This document shows, piece after piece, positions 56,021 through 64,000 of a stretch of DNA of 64,000 nt. Position numbers and translations under genes: made by a program. The DNA lies in the NCBI RefSeq assembly GCF_000685155.1, contig NZ_JMIY01000002.1, forward strand, positions 472,862 through 536,861, read 5' to 3'. The notes under the pieces are model-generated. The model did no database searches. It saw only the letters and a program-made list of their open reading frames with translations, and was not told the DNA's origin. How positions within the stretch are numbered: position 1 is the first letter of the stretch; every line of letters starts with the position of its first letter. The stretch is from Candidatus Methanoperedens nitratireducens (lineage in GTDB: Archaea > Halobacteriota > Methanosarcinia > Methanosarcinales > Methanoperedenaceae).

Positions 56021-57784
56021 TCATTGCTGAAAGTTTCTCACTGGTATCGTGAAATAGAATGTCGAGCCCCTGCCTACCTCAGATTCTGCCCATATCCTGC
56101 CACCGTGGCGCTCCACGATCTTCTTGCAGATCGCAAGACCTATGCCTGTGCCCGGGTACTCATCTCTTGTGTACTGGCGCTGGAATAGCTGGAAGAGGTG
56201 TTCGAAGAATTCAGGGGCTATTCCTATCCCGTTATCTTTTACTGAGAAAACCCATTCATTCTCCTTTCTTCTGGCAAAGACATGAACATGTGGCGGCTCC
56301 TCTTTTCTGAACTTGATACCATTACTGATGAGGTTCTGGAACAACTGAATAATTTGAGTTGCATCGCCCATAACATTGGGTAGAGGGTCATGTGTCACTG
56401 TGGCTTTATTTTCCTCAATAGCCACCTTAAGATTAGTCACTGCCTGATCAAAGACATCTTCTAAGTTGGTAAGCTCAAACGGCCTGCCCCGCGTACCAAC
56501 CCGTGAGTACGCCAGCAGATCCTCAATCATCCTCTGCATTCTGGTAGTCCCGTCCACGATATAGTCAATGAATTCATCAGCACTCCTGTCAAGCTTACCT
56601 TTATATCGCCTTGACAGCAGTTGAGTAAAGCCTGATATCATGCGCAAAGGCTCCTGAAGATCATGTGAGGCTATGTATGCGAATTGCTCAAGTTCAGCAT
56701 TCGAGCGGGCAAGCTCTGCTGTCCGTTCCTGAACCCTCATTTCTAACTCATCATATGCTCTGCGCAGTGACTCCTCAGCCCGTTTTCGTTCTGTTATATC
56801 GCGCGCCACAGCCACCGTGTAACTATTTTTTCCAATTACTGTATAACTGACATTTACCTCTACAGGAAATGTCGTACCATCTCTGCGCCTGTGTCGGCCT
56901 TCCATAACTACATACCCTTTTCTCTTGACCTCATTAACATGTTCTTTCCAGGAAAAATCATCTGGTAGGACAGCTTCAATATCAAAGACCCGCATATTGA
57001 GGAGCTCTTCCCGTGTGTATCCAAGGCTGGTGCATGCTTTACCATTGACGTCAAGAATACGGCCTGTTTCTGGATTATCAACAAAAATAGCATCATTTGA
57101 TCGATCGATTAGGTTGCGAAATAACCGCAACCTCTCTTCAGCCCGCCTGCGCTCTGTGATATCGCGGATGATTACCTGTACTGCGGATTTGTCTTGATAG
57201 GTGAAGGGTATTGCAGCCACCTCCGCATCTATAACAGACCCATCAAGCCGGATGAACTTCTCCTCAATAAGGGGTACAGTCCTTCCTTCTTCTCTCATCT
57301 GCCGAACTCGTTCTTTAACAACCTCATGATAATCAGGGTGCACGATATCCATTATATCTTTTCCGATAAGTTGCCCAGGATCTGCCGCACCGAGAAGTCT
57401 TGCTCCAGCCATATTAACAAAGACAATCTTACCCTCACTGTGAACAGCAATTGCATCCGGAGAGAGCTCCACAAGCTTGCGGTAGCGCTCCTCGCTCTCC
57501 CTAAGCGCATCCTCAGCCCGCTTACGCTCGGTGATATGCATGACAAGCGGATGGAACAGGAAAAAGTAAAGCGTAGGAGAAAGAAGAGCAATCAGTAGAG
57601 CAGAATCGATTAACACCTCAATCCACAGGGGAAGGGGCGGTAGTAGAGACAGGAATATCATTACAAGGGCTTCGAAAATGATAATCGAAAGAGCCATTAT
57701 TATAAGTAATCGATAAGGCGACTGGTAGACAGATGGGGATTTATCTTTATCCCCGTAGCTATAAACTACTTCATCTTTTGTCAT
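56021..57784 (-). CDS. Membrane PAS sensor histidine kinase
   Basis: 587 residues. Two membrane segments near 26-47 and 53-74, then two PAS domains (about 92-210 and 215-335), a coiled coil, the dimerisation box IASHDLQEPLRMISGFTQLL with the phospho-histidine, and the ATPase domain with DNGIGIAPEFFEHLFQLFQR and GTGIGLAICKKIV. No receiver domain is attached and no response regulator lies nearby. It is a close relative of the kinase at 57836, in the same orientation, about 50 bp apart. Confidence 0.9.
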   Translation of the reverse strand: MTKDEVVYSYGDKDKSPSVYQSPYRLLIIMALSIIIFEALVMIFLSLLPPLPLWIEVLIDSALLIALLSPTLYFFLFHPLVMHITERKRAEDALRESEERYRKLVELSPDAIAVHSEGKIVFVNMAGARLLGAADPGQLIGKDIMDIVHPDYHEVVKERVRQMREEGRTVPLIEEKFIRLDGSVIDAEVAAIPFTYQDKSAVQVIIRDITERRRAEERLRLFRNLIDRSNDAIFVDNPETGRILDVNGKACTSLGYTREELLNMRVFDIEAVLPDDFSWKEHVNEVKRKGYVVMEGRHRRRDGTTFPVEVNVSYTVIGKNSYTVAVARDITERKRAEESLRRAYDELEMRVQERTAELARSNAELEQFAYIASHDLQEPLRMISGFTQLLSRRYKGKLDRSADEFIDYIVDGTTRMQRMIEDLLAYSRVGTRGRPFELTNLEDVFDQAVTNLKVAIEENKATVTHDPLPNVMGDATQIIQLFQNLISNGIKFRKEEPPHVHVFARRKENEWVFSVKDNGIGIAPEFFEHLFQLFQRQYTRDEYPGTGIGLAICKKIVERHGGRIWAESEVGRGSTFYFTIPVRNFQQ

Positions 57785-57835
57785 TTATGTTAATGTACCG
57801 CTTATCCTATCTGTCGTTAATTATATTTAAAGTAT

Positions 57836-59689
57836 CTATTCGCCTATTCTCACCGGTATTGTGAAATAGAATGTCGAACCTCTGCCTGCCTCAGATTCAA
57901 CCCATATTCGTCCTCCATGGCGTTCCACGATCCTCTTGCAGATCGCAAGGCCAATGCCTGTACCAGGATATTCACTGGTATATTCGCGCTGGAACAACTG
58001 GAAAAGGCGGCCAAAGAACTCAGGTGATATTCCTATCCCGTTATCCTGAACCGAGATAATCCACTCATTTCCCTTTCTTTGGGCAGAAACATGAACCTGC
58101 GGCGGCTCCTTCCCCCTGAATTTGATGCCGTTACCGATCAGATTCTGAAGCAATTGAATAATCTGAGTGGCATCAGCCATTATAATGGGCAGGGGATCGT
58201 GAGTTACAAGAGCCTTATTTTCCTCAATTGCCACCTTAAGATTGGTAATTGCCTGCTCTAAGACTGCTTCGCAATCTACCGGCTCAAATGGTTTGCCGCG
58301 CGTCTCAACCCGTGAGTATGCCAGCAGATCCTCGATCATTCTCTGCATCCGTGTTGCTCCGTCCAGGATATAGGCAATGAACTCATCAGCATTCTTATCT
58401 AACCTGTCCTTATATCGTTTTGCCAGCAGTTGAGTAAAGCCTGATACCATGCGCAGAGGCTCCTGGAGATCGTGTGAAGCTATGTAGGCAAACTGCTCAA
58501 GTTCAGCATTCGATCTCCGCAGTTCTTCCTCTGCCCGTTTGCGTTCTTGTATTTCAGATTGCAATGTCTCGTTTGTGCATGCCAGCTCTGCTGTGCGTTC
58601 CTGAACACGTATTTCCAGCTCATCGTATGCTCTGCGCAGCGCCTCCTCAGCTCGCTTTCGCTCAGTGATCTCCCTGACAACAGAGTGCACCTCCAGTTTA
58701 CCCATGTAAGTACAGGGGATCGCTGCTACTTCCACATCTACAGGTGTGCCATCCAGCCGGAGGAATTTCTCCTCGATCAACGGTACTGCCTTACCTTCTT
58801 TTTCCATGCTGATACGCTCCGCGACGATATCATGATAATCAGGGTGTATAATCTGGCGTATCGGGATTCCGATGAGTTCCTGCGGATTTGAGGCGCCAAG
58901 AGTTTTTGCGGCTACAGGATTGGCAAAAACAATCTCATGCAGGTTATGGATAACGATCCCCTCAGGAGAGAGCTCAACAATACGGCGATAGCGTTCCTCG
59001 CTTGCACGCAGGGCCTCCTCAGCCAATCTGCGCTCGGTGATTTCAGCCTGCAATGCTTTATTTGCTTTTGTCAGTTCTGCTGTGCGTTCCTGAACCCGTA
59101 CCTCCAGTTTATCATGCGCTATGCGCACCGCATCCTCCATCCGCTTGCGCTCTGTGATATCACGAAAGAAAACCGACACGCCTTTTTTGTAAGGGAAGCC
59201 CCTGACCTCAAACCATGTATCAAGAGGCGGGTAGAACTGCTCGAACTTGACCGTGATATTCTCAGCCACTGCCCTGTTAAGCTCCCTGTATGCGACCGTA
59301 TCAACGATATCCGGGAACAAATTCCAGTATATCCTGCCGATAAGGTCGCTTCGCTTCTTCCTCAGGAGCTGCTCAGCCTTTGGATTCATGTATGTAACCC
59401 TCCACTTTTGATCGAGGGCCAGGAACGCATCTGTTATGCTCTCAAGTATGGTGGTGATACTACTGCGATCTTCGTCAGTACAGCACTGTCCGCAGAATGC
59501 ATCTGCTATGCTCTCGAGGATGGTGACCCGTTCATGAGCGGCAGGAGCTTCGCAGCATAGCCGATCTCGCTCCTCCTCAGCTCGCTTGATCTGTGTCTCT
59601 GATTTTTCTTTTTCTAACTCAGCAACTCTCTGGCGCAGCTCCACCAATTCATTTACTAATCGTTCTTTTGTCTTATCCTCTATATTCAC
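57836..59689 (-). CDS. Cytoplasmic PAS sensor histidine kinase
   Basis: 617 residues, GTG start. No membrane segment. An N-terminal coiled coil with CCTDEDRSS cysteines near 75-80, two PAS domains (about 85-180 and 230-345), long coiled coils of the RVQERTAELAKANKAL type, then IASHDLQEPLRMVSGFTQLL and the ATPase domain (DNGIGISPEFFGRLFQLFQR). The kinase core is closely related to that at 56021, so one arose by duplication; the input halves differ. The partner protein is unknown. Confidence 0.9.
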   Translation of the reverse strand: MNIEDKTKERLVNELVELRQRVAELEKEKSETQIKRAEEERDRLCCEAPAAHERVTILESIADAFCGQCCTDEDRSSITTILESITDAFLALDQKWRVTYMNPKAEQLLRKKRSDLIGRIYWNLFPDIVDTVAYRELNRAVAENITVKFEQFYPPLDTWFEVRGFPYKKGVSVFFRDITERKRMEDAVRIAHDKLEVRVQERTAELTKANKALQAEITERRLAEEALRASEERYRRIVELSPEGIVIHNLHEIVFANPVAAKTLGASNPQELIGIPIRQIIHPDYHDIVAERISMEKEGKAVPLIEEKFLRLDGTPVDVEVAAIPCTYMGKLEVHSVVREITERKRAEEALRRAYDELEIRVQERTAELACTNETLQSEIQERKRAEEELRRSNAELEQFAYIASHDLQEPLRMVSGFTQLLAKRYKDRLDKNADEFIAYILDGATRMQRMIEDLLAYSRVETRGKPFEPVDCEAVLEQAITNLKVAIEENKALVTHDPLPIIMADATQIIQLLQNLIGNGIKFRGKEPPQVHVSAQRKGNEWIISVQDNGIGISPEFFGRLFQLFQREYTSEYPGTGIGLAICKRIVERHGGRIWVESEAGRGSTFYFTIPVRIGE

Positions 59690-59848
59690 TTTGTCTACCA
59701 GTTCTCCCGATTCGTTACGTTTTTACCTGGATTAATCCTACGGTTATTAATCCAGATAAATATTAGCTTGGTTTGACTCCATACTACTAACAGTAAGAAT
59801 TATTAGGTATGAAATATGATTGTTAACAATGATAAAGGGTGTGAATAA

Positions 59849-60226
59849 TTGTTCAGAAGATTTTTGGAAGCTTATATCGATGTTTGCAATAATGTCGTAA
59901 CCAGTTCCGCAAATTCGGTCCTGATGTTTGAGGCTGGTGAGCAAGCTGCTATGGATCTTAAGACCTCGAAGATAGAGGATATCCAGGGAGAATTTGAGAA
60001 ATCTGGCATGAAAGTAGCAATAGAAGTAGAGAAAAAAAAAGTTAGATTCAGGATCAAAGGGCTGCCGATGAGGGGGAAGGAATGTACATACTGTGATCTA
60101 TTGAGGGGATTTTTTGGCGGAATAGCCCGAAAGCATCTTGATCCACGATACTATTGTAAAAAAGGTGCAGAATGTGTCCCTGAGGACGAAGAAGAATGTA
60201 TTTTCGTGGCGGAGCTGATAGGATGA
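59849..60226 (+). CDS. V4R-like protein with a zinc-type cysteine cluster
   Basis: 125 residues from a TTG start with AAGGGTG about 8 bp upstream. The C-terminal part carries CTYCDLLRGFFGGIARKHLD followed by YYCKKGAEC, the cysteine pattern of V4R (4-vinyl-reductase-like) ligand-binding domains. It may bind a small hydrophobic ligand or metal. It is divergent from the sensor kinases and precedes two paralogous unknown genes, so it may belong to the same signalling system. Confidence 0.6.
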   Translation: MFRRFLEAYIDVCNNVVTSSANSVLMFEAGEQAAMDLKTSKIEDIQGEFEKSGMKVAIEVEKKKVRFRIKGLPMRGKECTYCDLLRGFFGGIARKHLDPRYYCKKGAECVPEDEEECIFVAELIG

Positions 60227-60297
60227 ATATACACTCTATGATGCAGATTGAGGGCTATCAAATCTGTTAGGGAAACAGATATTAAAAAAGGTGAGAG

Positions 60298-60906
60298 ATG
60301 CCAAAAGATTTGACTGTAACCCTGACAGATATGGAGTATGAGATTCTTAAAAAGATAAGAATAGTCGAAGGAGAAGATGGCGAAAAACTGAGAAATCTTT
60401 TGAGGTTCTATATAGCCACCATACCAGAGTTAAAATCATCAGAATATGCCCTGAAGAGAAGTGAGAATAAGGAAGAGATTGAAGAGACCCTGCGTGAGGT
60501 ATGGTCTCAATATGAACTAACAGATCATCCGGTCGAGCAATGGGAAGAGGATAAAATCGATAGATTGATGAGCGACCTTGTGGAGATCAATGCTCTTGTA
60601 AGAACAGGCGAGCGAGACTTCATACCCAACAGTAAATTCAGAAGCCTGTTCAAAATGCTGCTTCACGATATTGCAACAGAATCAAGGGATATGGATGAGT
60701 ATTCTGCAGCGTGTGTGGCTACAATTCAGCTTCTGATGGAGTTTGGGGTCGGGGTCCTGAGCAAAGAGACTATAAGAGATGGGGCTATTTTGATTAATGA
60801 GGGATGGATGTTTGCTTATGCAACAGCAATGAAGAGAGCAAGAGAATTCATGAAGACCAAAAAATTATTCCCTGAGACCCCTGAGCAAACTCCAGAATCG
60901 GCATAG
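60298..60906 (+). CDS. Conserved protein of unknown function, copy A
   Basis: 202 residues. LTVTLTDMEYEILKKIRIVE with EKLRNLLRFYI could form a ribbon-helix-helix-like or helical start; the rest is all-helical with FKMLLHDIATESRDMDEYSA AC and INEGWMFAYATAMKRAREFM. GGTGAG stands just upstream of the ATG. It is a paralogue of the gene at 61119. No family recognised; context suggests signalling. Confidence 0.75.
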   Translation: MPKDLTVTLTDMEYEILKKIRIVEGEDGEKLRNLLRFYIATIPELKSSEYALKRSENKEEIEETLREVWSQYELTDHPVEQWEEDKIDRLMSDLVEINALVRTGERDFIPNSKFRSLFKMLLHDIATESRDMDEYSAACVATIQLLMEFGVGVLSKETIRDGAILINEGWMFAYATAMKRAREFMKTKKLFPETPEQTPESA

Positions 60907-61118
60907 AGTAGCGTTTACCTGTGTATTATAACAAGATTATATATAGGCTGAGTGACACACCTATCTTATTGTACTAAAAAGCGATATATACCACAGATTG
61001 GGGAATTTGTGGACGACATGGCTCATCTTATTAACTGGAGCTGATGCTATGTAAGCAGGAGTATAGATTGTGGGGGTTACATGAATACATTACAGGTATA
61101 CAGGGGGCCAGGTGTAAA
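60907..61118. other. Intergenic region between the two paralogues
   Basis: No gene. A TATA-like AGATTATATATAGG is at about 60933-60946, and a second CGATATATACC at about 60983-60993, so copy B probably has its own promoter. Confidence 0.45.
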
Positions 61119-61724
61119 ATGAATAGATATTTGATTGTAGCATTAACCGACCTGGAGTACAAAATCATCAAAAATTTAAATACTGTGGAAGGGGAAGGTG
61201 GTGAGAAGCTAAGAACTCTTTTGAGGCTTTATTTATCCACCAGACCTGAGTTAAGATCATCAGAATACACTTTGAGGAGGAGTGAGAATAAGAAAGAGAT
61301 AGAAGAGATCTTACAACATGTGTGGGATGCTTATGAGGATACAGATTATCCAGTTGAGAATTGGAATGAAGATAAGATCAACAGGTTAACAGGTGACCTT
61401 GTTGAAATCAATGCTCTTGCAGAGATATGCCAGGACGTGTTCATGCCCGCTAATAAATTCAGAACACTGTTCAAGATGCTGCTTCACGATATTGCAACAG
61501 AGTCAAGGGATATGGATGAGTATTCTGCAGCGTGTATGGCTACAATCCAGCTTGTGATGGAGTTTGGGAACGGGGTCATGAGCAAAGAGACTATAAGAGA
61601 TGGGACTATTTTAATTAACGAAGGATGGATGTTTACTTACGCAACAGCAATGAAGAGAGCAAGGGAATTTATGAAAAACAGAAAAATGTTTCCTGCAGCT
61701 CAAATACCTGTTCCTGAACATTGA
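61119..61724 (+). CDS. Conserved protein of unknown function, copy B
   Basis: 201 residues from ATG 61119 (AGGTGT upstream); a longer frame starting at 61044 adds unmatched sequence. It aligns with copy A along the full length: the N-terminal third differs at many positions, while from FKMLLHDIATESRDMDEYSA to AMKRAREFM the DNA is almost identical. This indicates duplication and later gene conversion or strong selection of the C-terminal half. Function unknown. Confidence 0.75.
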   Translation: MNRYLIVALTDLEYKIIKNLNTVEGEGGEKLRTLLRLYLSTRPELRSSEYTLRRSENKKEIEEILQHVWDAYEDTDYPVENWNEDKINRLTGDLVEINALAEICQDVFMPANKFRTLFKMLLHDIATESRDMDEYSAACMATIQLVMEFGNGVMSKETIRDGTILINEGWMFTYATAMKRAREFMKNRKMFPAAQIPVPEH

Positions 61725-61776
61725 TAGCTTATGGAAAAAGTTAGAGGTGAAAAAATACAATTGCCATCTCTAACTA

Positions 61777-62931
61777 TCAGGCTACAATTTTTTCTGCTCG
61801 CTTAACAACATCCTCTGAAGGCACACCGCCTGCGTTCATTTCTTCTCTGAAGGCAAAGGATGGCCAGTCACTGGGAAGCTCATCAGTTCTTACAAATCTC
61901 ATGTTGTATGGCTGCAGATCTACCTGTGTATCTATGACATGGTTGACGTAGTCCTTATTCGGTTCAAGCACGATCAATGGCTTAATGGTATCGGCCCTGA
62001 GTATATCCCCGATATCTCTTTTTTCAAATTTCTGCATGAGCTCATTGCACATTATAAAGTGGGTGATCTCATCAGACATGAACTCCTCCCAGATTCCTCT
62101 TATCCGTTCATCTGGCTCGGTCTGCGCACAGCAGTAATAGTTATAGGCCTCGTTAAGCTGTATAAGCGCCATTCTCTCAAGTGGTGTTTCATTCGGGTCA
62201 CCAACAAGCTCGTACTGCGAGACATGCTGTTCCTCGATTTCCGCGATCTCGGCATAGAGCTTTCGGGCCAGATCATTCCCGTACATGAAACCATGGGATT
62301 TGTAGAATAGCTCGGTCTGCTGCTCTGCCGAGACAATAGTGTGGTAGTTCATCTTTGTCTTGATACTTGCAGTATCTTTATTGAAGTGCTCTCTCATCTC
62401 ATCATATGGATGGCGGTGCTCAATTTCAGTCGGACGTCCTGGTTTAACCTCAGTCCTGCCCTGGGTAATAGAACTCGGATCCTTGTTCTCGAGTATCTCC
62501 ATCAGGCAGCCATAGCGGAATAGATGATCAAAGTCCTCGATCAGTGCAAAATCCAGAACCTGTCTGAAGTAATCATCAGGCTCGTTCCTGGCGAGATTTG
62601 CAGTAAGGTCAACTGCAAGCTGCTCGTAACCAATGGTGGTCTCAACAACTGACTGGTTTGCAGGTGTTAACCAGTTAACCGTCTGCTGCTGCTGGGAATC
62701 CACCCGCCGGATAAGCGCAAGCTGACGCTTGATCTCATCATTATCAATCATTCGGGCAATGGCATGAGATGTGAGAACACTGTTGTTCTCTATACCATTC
62801 ATTAGAATTACACGTGTTCTGGTATAGGCATCTACAGAATTCTTATCATAGGGCGGTACGATCATCTTGTTCCAGTTCATAAACTGGTCTTCGATAAGGG
62901 TACCTTCTTCTTCAAAGGGTTTAAACGTCAT
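61777..62931 (-). CDS. Ferritin-like (diiron-type) protein, unknown role
   Basis: 384 residues from ATG 62931; GGAGGAGG stands about 6 bp upstream, ruling out the longer frame to 62970. Helical segments with carboxylate/histidine sets such as TTIGYEQLAVDLTANLA, ALIEDFDHLFRYG, EIAEIEEQHVSQYE and EFMSDEITHFIMCNE resemble a four-helix ferritin-like iron site. The exact ligands cannot be fixed by eye. It may be an oxidase or iron-handling protein; the family is not one I can name. Confidence 0.6.
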   Translation of the reverse strand: MTFKPFEEEGTLIEDQFMNWNKMIVPPYDKNSVDAYTRTRVILMNGIENNSVLTSHAIARMIDNDEIKRQLALIRRVDSQQQQTVNWLTPANQSVVETTIGYEQLAVDLTANLARNEPDDYFRQVLDFALIEDFDHLFRYGCLMEILENKDPSSITQGRTEVKPGRPTEIEHRHPYDEMREHFNKDTASIKTKMNYHTIVSAEQQTELFYKSHGFMYGNDLARKLYAEIAEIEEQHVSQYELVGDPNETPLERMALIQLNEAYNYYCCAQTEPDERIRGIWEEFMSDEITHFIMCNELMQKFEKRDIGDILRADTIKPLIVLEPNKDYVNHVIDTQVDLQPYNMRFVRTDELPSDWPSFAFREEMNAGGVPSEDVVKRAEKIVA

Positions 62932-63010
62932 TCTTAACCTCCTCCCATAAGTGAGTTTAAGTTTGAGCATACTTAAAATTTACGTTGTGCCAGAGCACAC
63001 GATCGTAGTA

Positions 63011-63421
63011 TTATTTGACAAGTTTTAACGCTGTTTTTAAGTCGATAGGTTTGATAATATTCTTTAAAGGTTTAAAATGCTCATCGTCTGTCAGAATGTG
63101 CTTTACATTCTCAACTATGCCTGTGGCTACAATAAGCGAATCTGCCGTTGGGATATCATATTTAAGGCGCAATTCTCCGGCGCGCATGGCGATCGTGCTG
63201 TCAACATCCATAAAAACCAGGTTGGAGGTTATCAACCTGTCAAGATCGCTGTACATTTTTTCTTTATCTTTCATGCCGCGTATCTTAATCAATTCCGTGA
63301 GCGTAATTACCGAAGCAAGCCCTGTCATCTTTTCGTTCTGTATTGCCCGAGCAAGCTCAAAATATGAATCATCTATGAGGATGTCAGCCACATGCATCGT
63401 ATCGATCAGTATAGTTATCAT
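63011..63421 (-). CDS. vapC: PIN-domain toxin (VapC type)
   Basis: 136 residues. The acidic triad of PIN RNases is visible: Asp7 in ILIDTMHVAD, Glu in LTELIKIRG (about 43) and Asp in TADSLIVATG (about 96). It would cut RNA when the antitoxin is lost. Its gene starts right at the stop of the AbrB-type antitoxin. Confidence 0.87.
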   Translation of the reverse strand: MITILIDTMHVADILIDDSYFELARAIQNEKMTGLASVITLTELIKIRGMKDKEKMYSDLDRLITSNLVFMDVDSTIAMRAGELRLKYDIPTADSLIVATGIVENVKHILTDDEHFKPLKNIIKPIDLKTALKLVK

Positions 63422-63649
63422 CTAATATCTATCTTCTCTGCGCATCTCTTCGATTTGCTTTCTTACAGCTTTCGGGTCAAGGTCTGACCACGTCCCACAG
63501 AGCGTGGTAATATCCGTGGGCGGAAGTATTTTAATACAGCCGTCCTCTTCTATGATCGCCAGCTTCTCGCCTTTCTTAAGTCCGAACTTTTTCCTTATTC
63601 TGGAGGGTATGACTATCTGTCCCTTTGCACTAATTGTTATAGTTTCCAT
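63422..63649 (-). CDS. vapB: AbrB-type antitoxin (VapB)
   Basis: 75 residues. ITISAKGQIVIPSRIRKKFG LKKGEKLAII is the standard AbrB/MazE half; the C-terminal tail (DPKAVRKQIEEMRRE) would wrap the toxin. It is coupled to the PIN gene without a gap. It is of a different subfamily from the AbrB-like proteins at 377 and 9373. Confidence 0.88.
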   Translation of the reverse strand: METITISAKGQIVIPSRIRKKFGLKKGEKLAIIEEDGCIKILPPTDITTLCGTWSDLDPKAVRKQIEEMRREDRY

Positions 63650-63702
63650 ATCTTACTGGTAAGACGTAGTAGGACTTAAATCTTATCTTCAAACTTTCTA
63701 CT

Positions 63703-64000
63703 CTATTCAGCACAGCAGCTCATCTTGCTGATATCTCTTCTAAAGGACTGCGCCACCAGCTTAACAGCCTCGGTCATCGTGGGAAAAACATGCACAGTAT
63801 CTATAATATCATCAAGTGTCATTCCGTATTTTACAGCAAGCACTCCTTCATGTATCATATCCGCAGCCAGTGAGGCGAGTATATGCACACCGAGTATGCG
63901 CTCTGTTCTATCCTCGATCACCATTTTAACCAGTCCCCTTGTATCTTTTGTCAGCACTGCTTTTGGCACAAGTTCCATTGATATGGTGCTGCACCTGCAG
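63703..64000 (-). CDS. MerA-like disulfide oxidoreductase, C-terminal part (cut by window edge)
   Basis: About 98 residues are visible, the C-terminal dimerisation domain of a pyridine-nucleotide disulfide oxidoreductase: TKDTRGLVKMVIEDRTERIL GVHILA, the interface His-Pro-type DTVHVFPTMTEAVKLVAQSF and a terminal vicinal Cys pair SCCAE as in mercuric reductase. The open frame continues to the window end, so most of the protein lies outside. The Cys pair supports MerA rather than lipoamide dehydrogenase. Confidence 0.8.
   Translation of the reverse strand, partial: CRCSTISMELVPKAVLTKDTRGLVKMVIEDRTERILGVHILASLAADMIHEGVLAVKYGMTLDDIIDTVHVFPTMTEAVKLVAQSFRRDISKMSCCAE

Noticed and set aside
63703-64000. 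Lipoamide dehydrogenase C-terminus
   Set aside because: The terminal SCCAE vicinal cysteines favour a MerA-like protein; the rest lies outside the window, so certainty is limited.

Overview
The window is euryarchaeal. It holds an archaeal 16S - tRNA-Ala - 23S - 5S rRNA operon, archaeal information-processing genes (Nop5, Cbf5, Pus10, L21e, RpoF, ABCE1, TrmY) and methanogen-type markers: methyl-coenzyme M reductase component A2, the methanopterin enzyme MptA and an F420-dependent NADP reductase. The 16S and gene content look like Methanosarcinales. A UbiE/MenG-type quinone methyltransferase beside these markers, plus many PGF-CTERM surface proteins, suggests a menaquinone-using anaerobic methanotroph such as a Candidatus Methanoperedens (ANME-2d) relative. 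This placement is inference; no search was run.

Region 1-9,600 is an AT-rich accessory island. It carries a complete type I restriction-modification operon (hsdM-hsdS-hsdR, minus strand), an RNase III-like protein with a partly eroded active site, a GxxExxY protein flanked by 10-bp-phased ACGAACT arrays, two paralogous AbrB-like regulators near its two ends, and a 64-bp copy of the 3' half of tRNA-Ser, which is the usual mark of integration at a tRNA gene. The intact tRNA-Ser(GGA) closes the island.

Region 9,700-30,000 is mostly housekeeping: cbf5-cmk-DUF106-adk; nop5 preceded by three tandem palindrome+TATA modules; sppA; component A2; TPR and PQQ-propeller proteins; an M42 peptidase; a branched-chain amino acid operon (isopropylmalate/citramalate synthase with an apparent N-terminal frameshift, then ilvB and ilvN); a large surface protein; abcE1; argB; and mptA.

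Region 30,000-36,800 is a nine-gene plus-strand cluster of secreted or membrane proteins (several with PGF-CTERM tails) together with a soluble winged-helix protein and a membrane-anchored one. It looks like a cell-surface sensing or remodelling locus of unknown function. A PHP-domain protein and a phytoene-desaturase-like oxidoreductase follow.

Region 39,100-44,650 is the rRNA operon. It is preceded by three tandem promoter-like modules, and both rRNA processing stems can be seen. Region 44,700-55,900 holds a prepilin peptidase, tRNA-Thr, a nucleotide and flavoprotein pair, a minus-strand run (radical SAM, endonuclease III-like, F420 reductase, glycosyltransferase, UbiE, HAD, KsgA, DUF655, RpoF, L21e, Pus10), a HicBA toxin-antitoxin pair and TrmY. 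Region 56,000-62,000 holds two related PAS histidine kinases, a V4R-like zinc-site protein and two paralogous proteins of unknown function. The window ends with a ferritin-like protein, a VapBC pair and the C-terminal part of a MerA-like reductase cut by the edge.
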